From: an uncultured Eubacteriales bacterium
GTDB taxonomy: Bacteria > Bacillota > Clostridia > Oscillospirales > CAG-382
NCBI GenBank assembly: GCA_934479825.1
Contig: CAKSOW010000005.1
Location: 47,143-111,142 of the forward strand
Direction: 5' to 3'
Length of the DNA stretch: 64,000 bases
The translations under genes were made by a program, and so were the position numbers. Below the pieces are notes generated by a model that saw only the letters and a list, made by a program, of their open reading frames with translations, searched no databases and had not been told where the DNA came from. The first letter of the stretch is position 1; every line of letters starts with the position of its first letter. Below, in pieces: positions 60,550 through 64,000 of the stretch.

Positions 60550-61320
60550 ATGACACAGCACCAAAGACGGATCATTTTGATCCAATACCTGTTAAACGAA
60601 TCCGAAAGATACCGGGATATTGATATTCCGAGCGATATAACGGAACAGAAAAATCTGTTGCGCTCTCTTGTGAATATACGAACACCGAAAGCGATTTCAG
60701 ACGATTTTATAAAAATACAAGATGAATATCTGCAAGGTGAAATTGCCGAAAAAGGCATAACCGATGCCGATACGCTGCCGTTTGCCGAAAATAAAACCAG
60801 CCTGTGGCAAGGCGATATTACAACGATTAAATGCGGTGCGATTGTCAATGCCGCAAATTCCGCAATGCTCGGCTGTTTTGTGCCGTGCCATAAATGTATT
60901 GACAATGCGATACACACTTTTTCGGGCGTTGAACTTCGGCTTGAATGTGCGGAATTTATGGAAAAGCAGGGATTTGCGGAGCAAACCGGCAAGGCAAAAA
61001 TCACAAAGGCTTACAATCTGCCCTGTGACTATATTCTGCATACGGTAGGTCCGATTGTCGGCGGCCGGCTGACAGAAAAACATTGTATTCTGCTTGCATC
61101 GTGCTATCATTCGTGTTTGGATTTGGCGGAACAAAGCGGAATAAAGTCAATCGCTTTCCCGTGCATATCTACCGGTGAATTTCATTTTCCGAACGAAAAA
61201 GCGGCGGAAATTGCGATAAATACCGTGCGTGAAAAATTAAAAACTTCAACTGTGGAAAGGGTGATTTTCAATGTTTTCAAGGACGAGGATAAACGAATCT
61301 TCGAAAAACTTCTCGGATAA
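60550..61320 (+). CDS. Protein-ADP-ribose hydrolase (zinc macrodomain)
   Basis: 256 residues from ATG 60550. The first 80 form a helical extension (MTQHQRRIILIQYLLNESER, TPKAISDDFIKIQDEYLQGE). Then follows the macrodomain: WQGDITTIKCGAIVNAANSA, MLGCFVPCHKCIDNAIHTFS with the Cys and His of zinc-dependent macrodomains, and IAFPCISTGEFHFPNEKAAE. These reverse serine or other ADP-ribosylation made by SirTM-class sirtuins; the SirTM gene overlaps it by 50 nt, as in the known redox-responsive operons. GcvH-L and LplA2 genes usually in such operons are missing here. Confidence 0.93.
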   Translation: MTQHQRRIILIQYLLNESERYRDIDIPSDITEQKNLLRSLVNIRTPKAISDDFIKIQDEYLQGEIAEKGITDADTLPFAENKTSLWQGDITTIKCGAIVNAANSAMLGCFVPCHKCIDNAIHTFSGVELRLECAEFMEKQGFAEQTGKAKITKAYNLPCDYILHTVGPIVGGRLTEKHCILLASCYHSCLDLAEQSGIKSIAFPCISTGEFHFPNEKAAEIAINTVREKLKTSTVERVIFNVFKDEDKRIFEKLLG

Positions 61321-62149
61321 AATAACACAGCTTGCCGAAAAAATAGACTCCGCCGACGCTGTTATCATCGGCGCAGGTGCCGGTCTTTCGGCTTCTGCCG
61401 GATTTACCTACTCCGGCGAAAGGTTTGACAAATACTTTTCCGATTTTAAAGGAAAATACGGATTTTCCGATATGTATTACGGCGGTTTTTATCCGTATAA
61501 AACGCTTGAAGAATATTGGGCGTTTTGGTCGAGATATATTTATATCAACCGCTATACCGACGCACCAAAAACGGTTTATGCCGATTTGCTCCGTCTTGTG
61601 AAAGACAAAGACTATTTTGTGATTACCACAAATGTAGATCACCAATTCCAGAAAGCCGGATTTGATAAAAAACGGCTTTTCTACACACAGGGCGATTACG
61701 GCTTATTTCAATGTTCAAAACCGTGCTGTGCCAAAACATACGATAATGAGAGCCTTGTAAAAGAAATGGTAAAGCGGCAAAAAGATATGCAAATACCGAC
61801 CGAACTTATTCCGAAATGTCCTGTCTGCGGTGCGCCTATGACGATGAATCTGCGTGCAGACGATACTTTTGTCGAGGACGATGGCTGGTATACGGCAAGC
61901 GAGCGATATTCCGATTTTTTAAGGCGGCACAGGAATCTGAATGTGCTGTATTGGGAACTTGGAGTCGGCGGCAACACGCCGGTCATTATCAAATATCCGT
62001 TTTGGAGAATGACCGCCGAGAATAAAAACGCTTTTTATGCCTGCATTAACTTTGGCGAGGCGGTGTGCCCGGAGCAAATTAAAAAGCAGAGTATTTGCTT
62101 AAATTGTGACATCGGAGAGGTTTTAAGTGAGCTGATTCAAAAAAATTAA
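61271..62149 (+). CDS. SirTM-class sirtuin (protein ADP-ribosyltransferase-like)
   Basis: 292 residues from ATG 61271; overlaps the macrodomain gene by 50 nt in another frame. DSADAVIIGAGAGLSASAGF is the NAD-binding turn; FVITTNVDHQFQKAGFDKKR is the sirtuin TNVD motif (His/Asn of family partly changed, as in SirTM); a zinc-ribbon-like C...CC / CPVC segment follows (CSKPCC, KCPVCGAPM). SirTM enzymes ADP-ribosylate a lipoylated carrier protein and are linked to a macrodomain that removes the mark. The natural target here is unknown, because no lipoyl carrier or ligase is next to it. Confidence 0.9.
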   Translation: MFSRTRINESSKNFSDKITQLAEKIDSADAVIIGAGAGLSASAGFTYSGERFDKYFSDFKGKYGFSDMYYGGFYPYKTLEEYWAFWSRYIYINRYTDAPKTVYADLLRLVKDKDYFVITTNVDHQFQKAGFDKKRLFYTQGDYGLFQCSKPCCAKTYDNESLVKEMVKRQKDMQIPTELIPKCPVCGAPMTMNLRADDTFVEDDGWYTASERYSDFLRRHRNLNVLYWELGVGGNTPVIIKYPFWRMTAENKNAFYACINFGEAVCPEQIKKQSICLNCDIGEVLSELIQKN

Positions 62150-62235
62150 AAAATTTTTTGAAATTTTTCCAGAGCCGAAAAACCGCATAAAATCACAAAG
62201 GTTTCGTTTTGGTAACCGCCCAATAGTATCGTTTA

Positions 62236-62292
62236 GGTAACTACGCCACAAAAAAGTGCTTACTTTACAAGCGAAACAAACAGCGTTATAAT
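62236..62292 (+). promoter_or_regulatory. Promoter with second copy of the 35-bp site, before the NAD(P)-binding gene
   Basis: TTTACA 62264-62269, 17-bp spacer, TATAAT 62287-62292; GGTAACTACGCCACAAA-AAAGTGCTTACTTTACAA at 62236-62270. Same spacing of operator to promoter as at 60472. Confidence 0.8.
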
Positions 62293-62341
62293 AAAGTCAA
62301 CAAGTGAGGGACACCTCAAAAAAAGAAAGGATTGATTTAAT

Positions 62342-62971
62342 ATGAAAATCGCAGTAGTATGTGCAAACGGTAAAGAGGGACAGCTTATCACAAAAGAAGC
62401 CATCAATCGCGGCTTTGATGTAACGGCAGTTGTCAGAGGTCAAAACAAGTCGGACGCAACAAAAGCAATCGTAAAAGATTTATTTGACCTTACAAAAGAA
62501 GATTTGAGCGGATTTGACGCAGTGGTTGACGCCTGCGGTGCGTGGACGCCCGAAACATTGGACGCTATTCCGAACGCTGTTAAAAAGCTGTGCGAGCTCT
62601 TAAAAGGAACAGACACAAGACTTTTAATTGTCGGCGGTGCAGGCAGCCTTTATGTGAATAAAGAACACACGCTCACCGTTGCGGACGGCAAGGACTTTCC
62701 CGATGCCTTCAAGCCGCTTGCGGCAGTACATCAGACAGCGCTCAATTATTTGAGAGGCGTTAAAGATGTTAAATGGACTTATTTAAGCCCTGCGGCAGAC
62801 TTTCAGGCAGATGGTGAAAAAACCGGAAAATATATTCTTGCCGGCGAAGATTTTACACTGAACGCAAAAGGCGAAAGCGTTATAAGCTACGCAGACTATG
62901 CAATCGCAATGGTTGATGAAATCGAAAAAGGAAATCATATCGGGCAGCGTATCAGTGTTGTAAAAGAATAG
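62342..62971 (+). CDS. NAD(P)-binding, NmrA/SDR-like protein
   Basis: 209 residues with AAAGAAAGGA upstream. MKIAVVCANGKEGQLITKEA is the glycine-rich dinucleotide loop (GxxGxxG-like, Asn-Gly-Lys-Glu-Gly); VVRGQNKSDATKAIVKDLFD, VDACGAWTPETLDAIPNAVK, LLIVGGAGSLYV and WTYLSPAADFQADG follow the atypical short-chain dehydrogenase/NmrA fold, in which members act as redox sensors or oxidoreductases. Probably co-regulated with the macrodomain-SirTM genes through the HxlR site. Confidence 0.9.
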   Translation: MKIAVVCANGKEGQLITKEAINRGFDVTAVVRGQNKSDATKAIVKDLFDLTKEDLSGFDAVVDACGAWTPETLDAIPNAVKKLCELLKGTDTRLLIVGGAGSLYVNKEHTLTVADGKDFPDAFKPLAAVHQTALNYLRGVKDVKWTYLSPAADFQADGEKTGKYILAGEDFTLNAKGESVISYADYAIAMVDEIEKGNHIGQRISVVKE

Positions 62972-63001
62972 CTGGCGTTTGAAAACAACAGCAATACAAA
63001 A

Positions 63002-63041
63002 ACAAGAAAGCAGTCGGAAAGGATTGCTTTCTTGTTTTTTC
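63002..63041 (+). terminator. Terminator after the NAD(P)-binding gene
   Basis: ACAAGAAAGCAGT pairs with ATTGCTTTCTTGT (one G-U), then TTTTTCTG; 30 bp after the stop. Confidence 0.85.
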
Positions 63042-63088
63042 TGTGGTATAGTATAATATAAATAAAACTTATGGAGGTATTTCATAAG

Positions 63089-63724
63089 ATGACCGGTCCT
63101 GATCCCAATAAAATCTATCCCAATGAAAACATCAAACAAATTGTATATATCAAAAATGTCATTACGCGCCCGAATATTATTGTTGGAGACTATACTTACT
63201 ACGACGATGTAAATGGAGCCGAGAAGTTTGAGGAACACGTTACGCATCACTATGAGTTCTTAGGCGACAAGCTCATAATCGGAAAATTCTGTGCCATCGC
63301 AAAGGGCATTGAATTTGTGATGAACGGCGCCAATCACAGAATGAACAGTGTGACAACATATCCATTCAACATTATGGGCAACGGTTGGGAGCAGTATACG
63401 CCAACATTAAGCGATCTGCCGCTCAAAGGGGACACAGTTGTCGGAAACGATGTGTGGATAGGGCAAAACGTAACTGTAATGCCGGGGGTACATATTGGTG
63501 ATGGTTCGATCATTGCCGCTAACTCAGTTGTTGCGAAAGACATTCCGCCTTATTGCGTTGCAGGAGGGAATCCCTGTAAAATAATAAGGCAGCGTTTTAA
63601 TGAGGAGCTCACTTCATATCTGATAAATCTCAGATGGTGGGATTGGGACGCTGACAAAATCTTTCGCAATATGGAGGCATTATGCAGTGGCGATTTAACG
63701 AAAATCAAAGACATCAAAGATTGA
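63089..63724 (+). CDS. Vat-type xenobiotic O-acetyltransferase
   Basis: 211 residues from ATG 63089, with GGAGG 12 nt upstream. The sequence follows the Vat group of the left-handed beta-helix acetyltransferases: TRPNIIVGDYTYYDDVNGAE, HVTHHYEFLGDKLIIGKFCA, NGANHRMNSVTTYPFNIMG with the catalytic His, then hexapeptide repeats VVGNDVWIGQNVTVMPGVHI and GDGSIIAANSVVAKDIPPYC. Vat enzymes acetylate streptogramin A; many chromosomal relatives have unknown or weak activity. It sits alone beside an rRNA operon, without mobile genes around it. Confidence 0.88.
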   Translation: MTGPDPNKIYPNENIKQIVYIKNVITRPNIIVGDYTYYDDVNGAEKFEEHVTHHYEFLGDKLIIGKFCAIAKGIEFVMNGANHRMNSVTTYPFNIMGNGWEQYTPTLSDLPLKGDTVVGNDVWIGQNVTVMPGVHIGDGSIIAANSVVAKDIPPYCVAGGNPCKIIRQRFNEELTSYLINLRWWDWDADKIFRNMEALCSGDLTKIKDIKD

Positions 63725-63751
63725 TGATTCACAGTTTATATTAAAAACTTC

Positions 63752-63778
63752 AAGACAATCCGTATGGGTTGTCTTTTA
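63752..63778 (+). terminator. Terminator of the Vat-type gene
   Basis: AAGACAATCC / GGGTTGTCTT (63752-63761 with 63766-63775), 4-nt loop, T-run after. Confidence 0.85.
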
Positions 63779-63794
63779 TACTTTGAGACACAAA

Positions 63795-63833
63795 AAACAG
63801 AGAGTGCTTATTTAAAATAAACACTCTCTGTTT
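63795..63833 (-). terminator. Terminator of the rrn/tRNA transcript
   Basis: AAACAGAGAGTG / CACTCTCTGTTT; on the reverse strand TTTTTTGTG follows. It abuts the CCA end of tRNA-Leu. Confidence 0.88.
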
Positions 63834-63917
63834 GGTGCGGATGATGGGACTTGAACCCATATGAAATACTTCACACGCCCCTCAAACGTGCGCGTCTGCC
63901 AGTTCCGCCACATCCGC
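63833..63917 (-). tRNA. tRNA-Leu (GAG)
   Basis: 85 nt on the reverse strand: acceptor GCGGATG with CATCCGC, discriminator A, encoded CCA; long variable arm (class II); anticodon arm CACGT-TTGAGGG-GCGTG, anticodon GAG. It directly follows the 5S rRNA gene. Confidence 0.95.
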
Positions 63918-63924
63918 AGAAGAT

Positions 63925-64000
63925 GTTAGCATTGCCCTATCTTACCAAGCCGTCGCCAGCTAAGTATTGTCGGCACAGGTGATCTTAACTACCGTGTTCG
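63925..64000 (-). rRNA. rrf: 5S rRNA, 3' part
   Basis: Read on the reverse strand the end of the window gives CGAACACGGTAGTTAAGATC and later GGCTTGGTAAGATAGGGCAA, the conserved loop and 3' part of 5S rRNA. The 5' part, and presumably 23S and 16S, lie beyond the window. The exact 3' end is estimated. Confidence 0.88.

Overview
The window looks like a chromosomal segment of a low-to-mid GC Clostridia member, probably an Oscillospiraceae/Ruminococcaceae-type gut Firmicute. The evidence is sigma-A promoters with 17-bp spacers, strong purine-rich Shine-Dalgarno sites, family-level matches to clostridial proteins (DUF4317, SLH/DHHW surface protein, CarD, DUF4080 radical SAM, TnpV/TnpW transposon proteins) and a tRNA-Leu/5S rRNA end of an rrn operon. 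No tool was run; all calls are by reading.

Layout. (1) 1-440: 3' end of aroQ and its terminator. (2) 440-3461: decayed prophage: a 5'-truncated minor capsid protein with a toxin-like tail, an overlapping small immunity-like gene, a 5'-truncated Toprim/DnaB-like primase-helicase and a small ORF. (3) About 3500-10730: a mobilizable element (tnpV, a three-gene reverse-strand cargo with a nucleotidyltransferase, a promoter overlapped by a LexA-like box, mobC, relaxase, tnpW, large serine recombinase). (4) 10780-18742: A+T-rich, partly broken cluster: nucleotidyltransferase (PF14907-like), ACP-FkbH/HAD-IIIC with an apparent frameshift, PqqD-like protein, two different MutS domain V ATPases, remnants of an ABC transporter and of an F5/8 type C domain. 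It ends at tRNA-Arg(ACG), 19109-19185. This island is the most likely place for something undescribed.

(5) 19489-34553: cell-surface and regulatory genes: SLH-DHHW protein, CarD, a flavodoxin/carboxymuconolactone decarboxylase/FMN reductase operon opposite a LysR gene (with a collapsed aldo/keto reductase), a giant secreted protein with repeated CxxC modules and one apparent frameshift, and a MalT-like LuxR regulator. (6) 34756-48187: housekeeping: mutY, HD protein, rluB, pnp with a long hairpin leader, rpsO, two beta-helix (GH28-like) proteins around a DUF4317 gene, B12-binding radical SAM, ilvD. (7) 48447-51209: a tiny microcompartment locus: acylating aldehyde dehydrogenase with N-terminal targeting helix, one tandem-BMC shell protein, PduL. 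(8) 52058-59709: clpB with an RHH-protein gene, SLOG protein, duplicated XRE regulators, mscL, hpt, tsaB. (9) 60033-62971: HxlR regulator and two promoters with a near-identical 35-bp site, driving a macrodomain/SirTM pair and an NAD(P)-binding protein. (10) 63089-64000: Vat-type acetyltransferase, tRNA-Leu(GAG), 5S rRNA.

Two copies of a previously unnamed (to me) 575-576-bp repeat with nested inverted repeats lie at 21734-22309 and, in opposite orientation, 56999-57573. Both sit among hairpins of a GTTACTTTT...AAAAGTAAC family that also marks the aroQ/prophage junction.
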